A stretch of 64,000 bases of DNA from Schizochytrium sp. CCTCC M209059 (taxonomy: Eukaryota; Sar; Bigyra; Thraustochytrida; Thraustochytriidae): contig KN805397.1 in assembly GCA_000818945.1 (NCBI GenBank), positions 290,699 to 354,698 on the forward strand, given 5' to 3'. Both the position numbers and the translations under genes were made by a program. Positions 8,301 to 17,216 of the stretch are shown one piece after another. Under the pieces are notes generated by a model that was not told the origin of the DNA, did not search any database, and saw nothing but the letters and a program-made list of their open reading frames with translations. How positions within the stretch are numbered: position 1 is the first letter of the stretch; every line of letters begins with the position of its first letter.

Positions 8301-10722
8301 TCGCCGTCGTCGAGTTAGCCACGGCTGTTGAGATGCGAACGCTAATGGCAGACCATCGAGACACGACATTGGTACGACCAGCACGGCTGGGCGAGTAAAC
8401 TCTGATCTTTTTCATTTTGCCCTTGACACGAATATCGCGCTCATTGGTGGAAAATTCGACTTCGTCTCGGACCAGCGTGCGTGTTCCGGCGTCGGTGAGA
8501 ACTCGCACGCGACTGTTTGTTTTCGCAGACTGCATGAGGCGCGCTGCGAGATTGACACCGTCACCAATGACGGAAAATTCGCGTCTGCTTGCAGTATGCC
8601 CTACCACGCCACAGTAGCAGAGGCTACTGGTAATGCCAATGCTCGGTTTGAGACGGAATTCGGCCTCGAGGACGCTGACGATGCGCAGCGCAGTGAGTAC
8701 AGCACGCGTTGCGTCATTCTCGTGAGCGAGCGGCGCCAATCCAAACACAGCCATGGCAGTAAGGCCTTTGTCATCCAAGTTGAGCTTGTTCAAACTCCCC
8801 TCATAATCCATGATGGCCTCTTGCAGCTCATAGACTGCTTCGTTGAGCCACTCGAGCTGGCGGTCCGAGAGCCCTTGGTCAAAATCTTGCGCCTTGAAAC
8901 CAAGATGGACGAAAAGAATTGTCACTTGGCGCAGTTCGCTGATCCAATCCTTGGCAGACACGCGACTCAGTGGCTCATCGTACGCAAAGAGAGAGGGCGG
9001 CAAGTACAGCCGGGCCGCACGTCGAATCTGCCGCGGGTCCAGTGTTGCAAGAACCTCGGGACGACTGAGGCGTCGACGTTGGGGAAGCTGCAGACGAGTC
9101 TGCTTGCGCATGCGAATGCGTACAGTTTGGTCCTTGATACGGGCGAATTCGCCGCCATCGAGGTCATCCCAGGCGAAATAATTGTCAATGCCCGATCGCA
9201 AGGCGGCCGCAGAGCAAATGACATCTCCTTTGGGTCGAGCAAGCTTTTCAGCGCAGAAAGCCTGTCTGACGGCCGCCCCCACAGCGGTGTAGTTGCGTAC
9301 ACGATATTGGCGCGTGCCGCCGACATGAAGCAGCGAAACGTGGCCAGCCCCAATGCCAACTTTGAGGCCACACTCGAGATCGATTTCTTCAAAAGTGCGC
9401 GAAAATATAGTTGTCTGGATGTCAAGCGCACTCTGTACAGCCCTTTGCACGGCTACCGTGAGGCTAGAGCTCTCGGGTCCCGCCGTGTCCGGGGAGGAAG
9501 CGCTCATGACTGGCCAGAGCACAATGACGGCATCGCCGGCAAAACTGACAATATCACCTCCAGCTTTGTTCACGAGACGCACGACTAGGGCGAGCCACCC
9601 ATTGAGAAACTTGACTAGCTGCTCTGGCCCGCGCACGTCGTCAGCGCACAGTTTATCGCCCAAAGCGGAAAAGTTGGAAATATCTACGAACATGGCTGCG
9701 CCCTGCATCTCCTGCGCGTACGGATTGAGGTCTCTTGCCTCGGAATCTACCTCACTGGTGTCCGAAAGCGCGCGAGAGCGCGACCGTGTGCTACCGTGCC
9801 AAATATCGAGGCTTGTCGGTAAAAAGTCGAGCAATGCGAGCGGATTACGCGATGGGGCCGTGCGTCGGGATGACAGCGAGCCGCGAGATGATAGTTGCGA
9901 TGTGGGCGTTGAGGCGTGCGAGTATGCAGAGGCAGCGGAGCCTCCATCACGAGAATGCCGTGCTGCTGCAGATGACACGCTCTCTGTGGCGTCAAGTTGG
10001 CCTCGGCGACGAGGCAAAGATGGGACCGGCCCAGGAGAATACGTTGACGCATGGCCAGAGGAGCGGTGGGAGGCGTGTCCACGGTGTCGGCGGCAAGATG
10101 TCTGCCGCGGGGCAAGGGCGTCGTCGAGCCCGTATGTGCCACCGTCATTTCCGTTGCTCGCCTCTCCAGCATTGTTCGCGAATATTTCGCTGTCAGGAAT
10201 GAAGTCATGGTCTGTACGATCATTGACGTCATCGTCAGAATAGCGATACGAGGATGACCCATCATGCGTAAGATCCTCATCGGAGCAAGAAAGGTCTGCG
10301 CTTGTAGCTTCGTCCTCGTGAGATCCTTGCCTTGTATGGTACACGTCGCTTCCGTGGCTTCTTCCGCGCGAATGGGTCGCAGCTCTGCGCACGCTCGTGG
10401 CGACTTGTGCGAGCGCGGCTGAAATCATGGCCCCGTCGCTGCGTCTGCGTTCTTTTGCGCGTCTCCTCCGGCTACTCACGCGGCGCAGAGCCGCGTGGCC
10501 GCGCGAGGGCGTTTCTCCGCCGCCGCTCGAGCCGCCCTCGCGGAGGGTGCCGCTGCCGCCCGGCGCGCCCTCGCCCACGCTCCGGGTCGAGGCGCCGCCG
10601 CCGGCATCCTCGGTGTACGTGCGGAGCCTGCCGCCGCGCCCGCCCCCGAGGCTCTCGCGCCGCGCGACGAGGTCCTCCAGGTCGCTCAGGTCGTCCGCGG
10701 CTCGCGACGCGCGCGACGCCAT
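5314..10722 (-). CDS. Soluble-type (ADCY10-like) adenylyl cyclase with AAA/STAND module and C-terminal PH domain, 1802 aa
   Basis: This is a class III nucleotidyl cyclase predicted to make cAMP from ATP. Numbering is from the ATG at 10722. A Ser/Arg-rich N-terminus (~1-335) precedes cyclase domain C1 (~340-520), which has FVDISNF and SFAGDAVIVLWP with both metal-binding Asp residues. Domain C2 (~595-780) carries LDDKG, matching the sAC DKG signature, and IGDGVNLAARL. A P-loop GEIGMGKS follows at ~906, then a Walker B-like CLVDDAHHMD at ~1070 and a long helical region, as in ADCY10. Unlike ADCY10, a PH domain follows at ~1559-1660 (VWKRRFAKLYTNRLDLFY, ending DWIYKIKFAI), then an Asp/Glu-rich and polyproline tail. 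The longer reading frame starts at a TTG at 10878. The ATG at 10722 has G at -3 and +4. An in-frame ATG at 10857 has a poor context. Bicarbonate or calcium control, as in ADCY10, is possible but not shown here. Confidence 0.88.
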   Translation of the reverse strand: MASRASRAADDLSDLEDLVARRESLGGGRGGRLRTYTEDAGGGASTRSVGEGAPGGSGTLREGGSSGGGETPSRGHAALRRVSSRRRRAKERRRSDGAMISAALAQVATSVRRAATHSRGRSHGSDVYHTRQGSHEDEATSADLSCSDEDLTHDGSSSYRYSDDDVNDRTDHDFIPDSEIFANNAGEASNGNDGGTYGLDDALAPRQTSCRRHRGHASHRSSGHASTYSPGPVPSLPRRRGQLDATESVSSAAARHSRDGGSAASAYSHASTPTSQLSSRGSLSSRRTAPSRNPLALLDFLPTSLDIWHGSTRSRSRALSDTSEVDSEARDLNPYAQEMQGAAMFVDISNFSALGDKLCADDVRGPEQLVKFLNGWLALVVRLVNKAGGDIVSFAGDAVIVLWPVMSASSPDTAGPESSSLTVAVQRAVQSALDIQTTIFSRTFEEIDLECGLKVGIGAGHVSLLHVGGTRQYRVRNYTAVGAAVRQAFCAEKLARPKGDVICSAAALRSGIDNYFAWDDLDGGEFARIKDQTVRIRMRKQTRLQLPQRRRLSRPEVLATLDPRQIRRAARLYLPPSLFAYDEPLSRVSAKDWISELRQVTILFVHLGFKAQDFDQGLSDRQLEWLNEAVYELQEAIMDYEGSLNKLNLDDKGLTAMAVFGLAPLAHENDATRAVLTALRIVSVLEAEFRLKPSIGITSSLCYCGVVGHTASRREFSVIGDGVNLAARLMQSAKTNSRVRVLTDAGTRTLVRDEVEFSTNERDIRVKGKMKKIRVYSPSRAGRTNVVSRWSAISVRISTAVANSTTATATATTGVVPPPRRVRRDCGQEDAEDSAPWDDPSSVGHGPPAASWQQEWRSQVARYGTRVVEDLRSLRIKLIHAGAVDTTGEDSLGDFLPEHSRNAHAVTVITGEIGMGKSHMLARIHRARTSSRGASSCLVLSTAGNPFERGALVRRFAIWIDLIQPMLDAADRRGCIHRWLRLAGSRLTDHEALVADLFLGATDRLPFQRRGDRDTVDEDDEHADDESDSDSVVHMPGQSEGASDLIAELLVDVLRGVLMSRQNGKAASLVCLVDDAHHMDDDSWMVVEHIVRHQPRAIFLVMAMTAMHTSVPTPTRLISPRGLPSALRRSSMRAKLLENPRVHVVRLAPLGYAAVATMLRARLNVLSVPDNLVDILTLASLGNPLFVEEILQEMLDSKAIDVDEASRTCQWRRRPPKSVTDLFAVESRPTARATQSNKHMNNTIPGSAFGFSPARSSSSVTRSAASSSPLSQVGSSTSVAGDAAPASSTSVISRPLAVLSPSTRSLLLHPARVVIRLERLIAERYERFVRHEFVTRDSAHSHRQQRSAAVVAGLKLDPPASLVCVVGAWLNGLTLRQQVLLKIASHAVEANKYLHFHRKLVIGAMLLIDTSASIDDVVEDFELLEKAGFVELVGDDSLHMFSFVHWLMPHAMRLRTLASQRQEIASKFALAEENHDAHIRQRFLTHALDSLDGNTTIKSGFIMVQKHAASMSKSNVGGFSSSSSRNLNTAGASAGAGSASTLSQSTKSHGHHPRIHRRRSSYGSVWKRRFAKLYTNRLDLFYDESRSRRIGSIGLDANARCMDAPIVGQRSAVLRVLCYNWEKHDMQHIGEERSFFLSPCDEDPASRDDWIYKIKFAIQASTARRAAPRRSSALIQSSSSSRSSSSSSSNMHAPRHNDASIVPPSEIPPPPDEPPLFDFPSNLSRHRTLPVEDHGPFYEDEDEEDSDRVDLGPEWMHIELPPPPPPSRASKRSPSTMLLPPPPPPPDGPPPPQPLSHLFVPR

Positions 10723-11449
10723 GGCGCCCGGCGCCCTGCACGCGCGCGTGGGGGAGTCCTGCGAGGAACTGCTACTGTACGTCCTTTGGGCCAAGAATGA
10801 GAAAAGGAGAAAAGATGGATGACCTGGGCTTCTTTCTTCGAGTTCGTGGTGCTCCATAAATAGCCAACCAACCACCAACTTGAAAGTGAAATTGAAGAAG
10901 GGAAGGGCGACTTGGAGTCCTCGCCTTCACGTGCAAGGGGCGTTCAGGTTGCATGCATCATCTACATCAGGCTAGGCCTACGAGGCCTCGTACATTTTCA
11001 TCGTCAAGTGTCCATCAGCAAAGACCGCAGACTTCGTCCAGAGAACGCCGCGGGAAGCACATGATTAGGTCTAGGCCAAGTTCTAGCTTGGCCTAAGTGA
11101 TGATGCAAGACGTTGAACGCCGCCGCCGTCGCCGCCGCCGCCGACGTGCCTGTGTCGTGCCTGCGAGAACCCGACCCACGGATCTCGATTTTGCAACCCC
11201 GGAATTGTGGGTGAGAGCACGCGGGCGGAGTGCGACCTACTACTATAGAAGAAGAAGAAGAAGAAGAAGAAGAAGAAGAGGAAAAGAAGGAGAGAGAGAA
11301 CGCGCGCGCGGGGCCAGCTTACGGCCCCAGGTTATTCAAGCAATATGGGTGGACAAAAAGTGAGGTCAATTCCACAAGCCGTGTGGCGAGATTGAACTTG
11401 TTTGCAAGCTTTGCTTGAGATCTTTCAAGTAAAGAAAATTCTTTAAAGT
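10723..11449. other. Spacer upstream of the cyclase, with (GAA)n array
   Basis: The sequence holds the presumed cyclase promoter and 5' UTR and the 3' flank of the J-protein gene. A GCC-rich stretch lies at ~11117-11145 and a GAA trinucleotide array at ~11247-11285. A short inverted repeat built on TAGGCCTA and TTGGCCTA-like words lies at ~10970-11097. No gene is supported. Confidence 0.45.
11247..11285 (+). repeat. (GAA)n microsatellite
   Basis: About a dozen uninterrupted AGA/GAA units lie in the intergenic spacer between the adenylyl cyclase and J-protein genes. Confidence 0.9.
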
Positions 11450-13165
11450 TTACGAAGAAGGGCGACGCCGCGATGCAGCCGATGCGATGAATGCGCGGTA
11501 ACGCTCAAGCTCGGCGCAGTTTGGCAACTCCTCACAGCTCTCGTCCTCGGCATCTGTTGGTGGACGAATTCTCCGTTCAGCCTCACAACGATTTTCAACA
11601 TCACGAACCCAGGCCCGTTGAACTTCGCCCTCAACCTTTTTCCGCAACTTGACATCCGTACTCCACTGGCGGTTGGTCTCTTCAGAGACAAAGAATTCAA
11701 GGCCCTTGAAGACGTCTGGCTCACGCGTGACGCGTCGCAAAGGAAACTCAAAGGTTGCTTGTGAAGAAAACTTGGTCAGCTGTTCTTCGTTGAACTTGCG
11801 GATCTTTTTCAATACACCACAGCTGTTTGGATCCCTGTATCTCCGCTGCATTTGCGTCAAAAAGCAGGTTTCATCCAAATTTCGCTCATAAACCTTTTGC
11901 ACGCGACGTTCGACCTGCTTGCGAGTCTCCGGATTCGTCTTCCAGGATTTGTGCACGTGGTGCGGCACGAAAAACTCAATGTTTTTGAAAACGTCGGGCT
12001 CGGATGTCTTGTGCAAAATGGGATATCTCGAGGACTGGTGGAAGGAGAAGAGGGCCCGCAGGCTCCGCTGGTGCGCAACAAATTCCTCGCACTTTTGAAG
12101 TTCGATACAGCTTTTGGGGTCGCCATTGCCACTGTTGCGATTCCTACGATACCTCTTTTTATCCGTGTCGCACTTCTGGCTCAGGTCAGCGACATAGGCG
12201 GTTTGGACTTCTTTCTCGGTTTCGCGTCGCAACGTGGGGTTCCTGCCCCAATCACGCGCCGTGCTTTGCGAGACGTAAAAGGAAATATCCGGGTAAATAT
12301 CAAACTCGTGCGTGGTAAGAACCCGCGGAAATTTTTGCGTGGGACGCAGCGAAAACACGCTCTCTTGTTGCATGGGTAGAGTGACAAAACTCATGAGGAA
12401 GAGAAGCAGTAGAGGCAAGAACTGCATCAGGCTGTTGCCACCAGCAGGGCCACCGCCTGGTCCGCCCCGTGGGCCATGCCGATGCATGCCACCGGGGCCA
12501 AAGTTGTACATACGGACGCCGGGGCCGCCCATACTCGCGCCAAATTGTGCGCCAAACACCTCGCGAAAGATGTCAGTCGGATCGAAGTCATCGTGATGAT
12601 ACCTCCTCGCGTACTGCGCTGGGTTGTCCGAAGTTTCGCCATACTGGTCGTACTCGGCTCGCTTTTGGTCGTCGCTAAGGATGCTGAATGCCCTGTTTAT
12701 GCTTTTGAAGGCTTCGTCCGCGCCAGGGGCGCTGTTCTTGTCTGGGTGGACTTTGACGGCCTTTTTGCGGTATGCCTTTTTCAATTCGGCAGCCGAGGCA
12801 CCACGCGAGACGCCAAGCATCGCGTAAAGCTCCTTGCAGCGCGTAATTTCCTGTACGATGCGGAGCTGTTCAGCCGTGTAAGGGCGTGTATCCTTTGGTG
12901 GCTCTGTAACAGCGGGTTTACGACTTGCCGTGCTACTACTGGCCGATGCTGATGTTGCAGCAGCAGGCCGTCGTCGAGCGCCCGTCGCATTGGCAGCGGC
13001 TGGTTCGGGCCCGCGTTTGGCTTTCGCCAAGAGCTCGCGTGTCTGCGCAGAGTCGAACATGCTCAGACTCTTTTCCAGAAACTTGACAGCCTTGGCATAG
13101 TTCCCTTGCTGCATGTGCCTCTGCCCAATTTGCTGGGCGCGAAGCGCCTCGTCACGGTTCATCAT
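11450..13165 (-). CDS. ER-type membrane J-protein with three tandem DUF1977-like repeats, 571 aa
   Basis: This is a DNAJB12/DNAJB14-like co-chaperone, expected to sit in the ER membrane and stimulate Hsp70 ATPase on the cytosolic face. Residues 1-50 look like a TPR-type helical hairpin, as in DNAJB12/14 N-termini. The J domain is ~111-176, with the essential HPD at 140-142. A Gly-rich linker (~205-245) leads to one membrane segment (~247-264). The C-terminal half is three diverged copies of the same ~90-residue module, at ~272-370, ~373-464 and ~471-560. Each starts with a short aromatic/proline stretch, has a DIYPDISFYV, DVFKNIEFFV or DVFKGLEFFV core, then a Trp, then a basic helix, and ends with paired Cys. 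The usual family member has a single DUF1977 domain. The start is a double ATG at 13165/13162. A paralogue lies immediately upstream, at 14090-16216. Confidence 0.9.
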   Translation of the reverse strand: MMNRDEALRAQQIGQRHMQQGNYAKAVKFLEKSLSMFDSAQTRELLAKAKRGPEPAAANATGARRRPAAATSASASSSTASRKPAVTEPPKDTRPYTAEQLRIVQEITRCKELYAMLGVSRGASAAELKKAYRKKAVKVHPDKNSAPGADEAFKSINRAFSILSDDQKRAEYDQYGETSDNPAQYARRYHHDDFDPTDIFREVFGAQFGASMGGPGVRMYNFGPGGMHRHGPRGGPGGGPAGGNSLMQFLPLLLLFLMSFVTLPMQQESVFSLRPTQKFPRVLTTHEFDIYPDISFYVSQSTARDWGRNPTLRRETEKEVQTAYVADLSQKCDTDKKRYRRNRNSGNGDPKSCIELQKCEEFVAHQRSLRALFSFHQSSRYPILHKTSEPDVFKNIEFFVPHHVHKSWKTNPETRKQVERRVQKVYERNLDETCFLTQMQRRYRDPNSCGVLKKIRKFNEEQLTKFSSQATFEFPLRRVTREPDVFKGLEFFVSEETNRQWSTDVKLRKKVEGEVQRAWVRDVENRCEAERRIRPPTDAEDESCEELPNCAELERYRAFIASAASRRRPSS

Positions 13166-14089
13166 GATGGCAGCCCACTTTTCCGCTTTACTCGCTTGCT
13201 CGCTCGCTCGCTCTCTTGGTTTCCCCTTGCTTGAGCAACCTAGGCTCGAGCTCCTCTTCCTCGACCGCCTTGAAGCGAGCGAAACGAGTGGGACTTTTGC
13301 AGCTTGCGAGCTCTCGAGCGATCAGCTCCTGCTCCGCACGCGTCCCGGCCGCGTCCTCCGGGGTCCGCGCGCGGGTTTCCTGCCGCGCTTCGGGCTCTGG
13401 CGCCTCCCTTTCTCTCTCTCCCTCCCTCTCTCCCTCCACGTCACCCTCGGTCGCGGTGTCGGCGCGGGTCGATCTGCTCTTTTTTATGCGTCACACAGAC
13501 GCGCCGTCAGGCCCCGCGCCTCCGTCGGCCTGCTGTCTTCCGCCGCGCGCGAGGGGAGCGGGCTGCGGTCTGCCGCTTCGCCGCGCCGCGCCGCGCCTCG
13601 CTCCGTCGCGCGGGAAGCTGCCTCCGCGCGCCGCGAGCGCTCGCGTGCAAGTTGTTTGGTTGTTTCGGAATGGCGTATTTTCCTCGTCCCCTTCCTCCCC
13701 TTCGTTTGTTCTACTTGCGCGAACCTCCCGCGAATGCGGGAAAGGCGCCGGCAAGTCGACTTTGGGCGCCATATGCGCGCTGGGAGGGTAACGTAACGAG
13801 CGGGCATGAACACTGATCGATCGCTCGAGGCTCGCACACCGGTGCAAGAAAAGATGGCCTGTCCCAGGGTGACGCTTGTTTTGTTGTGAAAGATGCAAGT
13901 CATGCAAACCTAAAAGCTGACGTTCTACGACAAGCAAGACTCGTGTACGTGACAACAAATAAAAAAGCTGTTCCGTTTTCATAAGTATTGCGAACCCTCC
14001 AAGTCCTCAAGAAGCATGCTGCATGCTTCCCCCAAACATCGAAGGCATATTTTCTTGATCGCCAGGTTCACAGTCCCGACTTTGAGAGT
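13166..14089. other. Spacer between the two J-protein genes
   Basis: No convincing gene. The proximal part is GC- and CT-rich (for example ~13410-13440) and turns more AT-rich after ~13850, where the 3' flank of the second J-protein begins. It should contain the promoter of the 571-aa J-protein. Confidence 0.4.
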
Positions 14090-16216
14090 TTATTGCCGAT
14101 CCCATTGCCATAACGAAGCAAAAGCGCTGCCCGCCATTGACAAACTGACAAAAACAGCGGACGGTGAGAAGAAACTGCTCGACTGTTCCTCATCAATGAA
14201 GCTACGAACTTTTCGGAGCTGGTCGCAGCTCGAGAGATCTGTGATTCCCATTTTTTTCTTGGCCTCGAAGCACGTTTCTTCGAGATCTCGCTCGTACACC
14301 TGCTGCACGCGGCGTTCAACGTGCTTGCGTGCTTCAGGATCTTTCTTCCAGGATTTGTGCACGTCAAGCGGAATGAAAAACTGAATGTTTTGGTAGACGT
14401 CGGGCTCACGGGTTTTGTGCGAGATGTAAAATCTCGAGGTCTTGTGCAAGGAAAACTGAGCCTGTAGCTTTTCTTGGTGTGCAATAAAATCTTTGCACTT
14501 TTGAAGATCGATGCAGCTTCGCGGTACGTGTTTGCCATCGTTCCGATTCCTGCGGGACGTCTTCTTGTCCGTTTCGCACTTGTGACTTAGGTCGGCAACA
14601 AAGGCCTTTTGGACATCTTGCTCAATTATGCGCCTGGATAATGGACTTTCGCTGAGATCATGCGCGAAGCTTTGAGAGACATAAAAGGGAATGCCTGGGT
14701 AGATATCAAACGCTTGCGTAGAGAATTCCCGAGGGAAGGATGGCGAAGGATGCAGAGAAAATGAGCTCTTCTCTCGCAATACGACAACAGCCAGAACGAC
14801 GAGAAGCAGGCGTGGAAGAACGTACTTCATAAAGCTGCAAAAGCTGCAAATCAGGCTCCACATATAACCAATGATGGTGTTCAACCAACTGCCAATTGAA
14901 CATAAAAGAAACCTCAAAATTTCAGCAAGACCGCCTAGCCAGCTTCTCGCTTCGCCAGCGGCGCTCCCCAGTTTGCTTTTCCAGCTGCCAACGAAAGCAA
15001 AAATGAATTCCAAACTCTGGCCACCAACAAAGCCATTCAGCCAACTTCCCATTCTGTCTGCGAAGGCCCCCAACTTGCTTTTCCAGTCATTTGCAGAAGC
15101 ATTCGGACCCCCAGCAGAGCCTTGTGGACCGCCAGCTGAACCGTGTGAGTCACCAGCTGAGCCGTGCGAATCACCAGCAAAGCCGTTTGATCTACCGGCT
15201 GAGCCATCTGATGTACTATCGGGACTACCGGCAGAGGGCTCTGATGTACTTTTGGCGTCATCGGAAGTGGCCTTTGGACCATCGGAAGAAGCATCCGAAC
15301 TTCCAGCAGAGCCATTTGGATCCCCAGCAAAGCCATATGGTCTTCTGCTTTGGCCACTGTCAGAGGCTTTTGGTTTGTCCTTCGCTGAGCCATCTGATGT
15401 ACTTTTGGTGTCATCGGAAGTGGCCTTTGGACCATCGGAAGAAGCATCCGAACTTCCAGCAGAGCCATTTGGATCCCCAGCAAAGCCATATGATCTTCTG
15501 CTTTGGCCACTGTCAGAGGCTTTTGATTTGCCCTTCGGGCCACCAGTGAAACCATTTGAACCTTCAGCAGAGCCATTCGCGCCCCCAGTAGAGCTACTTG
15601 GATCCCCAGCAGAGCCATATGGTCTACTCTTGCGACCGCCGGGAGGGGGGTCCGTATTACTTTTCGGTCGACCAGCCGAACCATTGGGATCTCCAGCAGA
15701 GCCATACGGCCTTCTCGTGCGACCACCGGAAGAGGCACTCGGTTTACTCTTGGAGCCGCTTGCTGAGGCACTTGATTTACTTTCGGAGTTTTCCGTAGAG
15801 GCACTCGGTTTACTTTTTGAGTCACCTGCAGAGGAAGTTGACCCACCGCGCGTGTCTTGCTGCTTACTGCTGTTTGCCTTGGTTGAAGATTTGAGGGATT
15901 CATCGTACTGTCCTCGCTTTCTGACGTCTCTGAGGGTGCAATAGGCATTATTCATAAGTTTGAAGGCTTCTTCCGCGCCAGGAGCCTTATTCTTGTCTGG
16001 ATGGAGCTTGAGGGACATTTTACGGAACGCCTTTACCACTTCAGCATTGGAGGCAAAACGCGAGATACCAAGCATATCGTAATAGGTTCCGGTCTCCTTG
16101 GCTTCGTGCACTTTCTGCACATTGCGCACATCTTCATCCGTGTAGGACTGCTTTTTTGTTGACTGCCCCGGGCTAGCGTGCTCGCGGCTCCAAGTACTTC
16201 TGGCATTGTGTCTCAT
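14090..16216 (-). CDS. Membrane J-protein paralogue with two DUF1977-like repeats and a long Ser/Gly linker, 708 aa
   Basis: The J domain lies at ~44-107, with HPD at 72-74. A low-complexity Ser/Gly/Asp/Lys/Pro linker of nearly 300 residues (~110-395) follows, built from degenerate repeats of the type YGSAGDPNGSAG. Next come amphipathic SWLNG/SWKSKLG segments and a strongly hydrophobic segment around residues 455-475. Two DUF1977-like modules follow at ~484-585 and ~588-680. They align residue by residue with the first two modules of the neighbouring 571-aa protein, for example EPDVYQNIQFFI against EPDVFKNIEFFV. The third module is missing, replaced by a short hydrophobic tail. The TPR-like N-terminus of the neighbour is also absent. 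It is presumably an ER-membrane Hsp70 co-chaperone made by local duplication. The ATG at 16216 is the first in frame. Confidence 0.85.
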   Translation of the reverse strand: MRHNARSTWSREHASPGQSTKKQSYTDEDVRNVQKVHEAKETGTYYDMLGISRFASNAEVVKAFRKMSLKLHPDKNKAPGAEEAFKLMNNAYCTLRDVRKRGQYDESLKSSTKANSSKQQDTRGGSTSSAGDSKSKPSASTENSESKSSASASGSKSKPSASSGGRTRRPYGSAGDPNGSAGRPKSNTDPPPGGRKSRPYGSAGDPSSSTGGANGSAEGSNGFTGGPKGKSKASDSGQSRRSYGFAGDPNGSAGSSDASSDGPKATSDDTKSTSDGSAKDKPKASDSGQSRRPYGFAGDPNGSAGSSDASSDGPKATSDDAKSTSEPSAGSPDSTSDGSAGRSNGFAGDSHGSAGDSHGSAGGPQGSAGGPNASANDWKSKLGAFADRMGSWLNGFVGGQSLEFIFAFVGSWKSKLGSAAGEARSWLGGLAEILRFLLCSIGSWLNTIIGYMWSLICSFCSFMKYVLPRLLLVVLAVVVLREKSSFSLHPSPSFPREFSTQAFDIYPGIPFYVSQSFAHDLSESPLSRRIIEQDVQKAFVADLSHKCETDKKTSRRNRNDGKHVPRSCIDLQKCKDFIAHQEKLQAQFSLHKTSRFYISHKTREPDVYQNIQFFIPLDVHKSWKKDPEARKHVERRVQQVYERDLEETCFEAKKKMGITDLSSCDQLRKVRSFIDEEQSSSFFSPSAVFVSLSMAGSAFASLWQWDRQ
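15301..15606 (-). repeat. 153-bp in-frame tandem duplication within the J-protein linker
   Basis: A block of 153 bp (51 codons), starting at about 15301 on the plus strand, recurs at about 15454 with very few differences. It encodes two near-identical copies of a segment with SGQSRR(S/P)YGFAGDPNG followed by SSDASSDGPKATSDD. The remaining linker is made of more diverged relatives of the same 6-12 residue units. Confidence 0.75.
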
Positions 16217-16789
16217 ATTGCTGGCGAAGACCCCAAGTGCTCCCTTGCCTCGACAGGTTTAGTTTCTGTAACTCGTATGCTTTGAAGCACGCTCGTACGC
16301 GCGTGCGCGCAAGGAAGAGATGAAGCACTATCAAGGCGCTCGCAGCTCTTCTCCACCACTCGCGCCAATGACGATCTGCCTCGTGGTTCTTCGTTCTCGA
16401 GCGCGCTTCGGACGCTGATGCTTCGGAGTCAGCTTCGATTGGCAGGCCGGCGCGATCACCAATAGGTATATGCCGCGCGACCAGTCGGTCAGGCCAGCGT
16501 GGACGCTGTTGTCTAGTTAAAAGCACAGCGCGGTGCTGGCGAGCTGTGTCACGAAATACTGCTGCTACTGCGACGCCACCTCCGAGGCGAGCCGGTGAAT
16601 CCCGGCGACCCTGTTGATCCCGCGCCTACTCCGACCCCACGCACGCCCCACTTGAGCTTCTTCGCGCGTGTGGCTTCTTCATTTGCTTGCATCCGAGAGT
16701 CCGTGCCGTGCGAGTTGATAATGCACGTGCTCGACTTGGTCATGGTTGATTATGATGTTGGTCATGGCTGGTTATGACCTATCGATTTC

Positions 16790-16930
16790 TTTAGTAGTAG
16801 CCTGAGCAGCCTAGGTATAGTAGGAATAGAAGTAGCAGTAGTAGAAGTAGGACTCGTAGTAGTAGGTATAGTAGTAGCACCTAGCAATTACTGTAGTAGT
16901 AGTAGTAGTAGTAGTAGTAGTAATAGTAGT
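16790..16930 (+). repeat. Degenerate (TAG)n / (GTA)n microsatellite region
   Basis: Imperfect TAG/GTA units run through ~16790-16890, followed by about ten perfect units at ~16893-16922. Confidence 0.85.
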
Positions 16931-17216
16931 GGAAGACTTCTACTATACATTCAGTTCTACTCAAAACACTGAGCGGCCCAAAATTAGGCAAAAATAGAGG
17001 AGGAGGGAGATAGAAGTGTGTGAGTATACGCATTTGGTGATGACGCTGGCCAGAAGCAGCAGCCTAATCTAAATTCTTCTTCTCTTTTACATTGTGACAA
17101 TTGGTCGCCAGAATCGTGTTTCAAGAATAAAGAACTCAGCGCGCAGGACTTTTTTCTGTTTGGTTTGTGTGTTTTTTAGGCCTGAAAAGGCCGCAAATGA
17201 TTTGCTGGATCCACCC

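Noticed and set aside
10723..10878. N-terminal extension of the adenylyl cyclase
   Set aside because: The longest frame begins at TTG. The in-frame ATG at 10857 has a T at -3, while the ATG at 10722 has a strong context.
16608..16622. Stretch resembling the 5' start of 18S rRNA (CCTGTTGATCC)
   Set aside because: One base is missing relative to the conserved CCTGGTTGATCC and no rRNA-like sequence follows.
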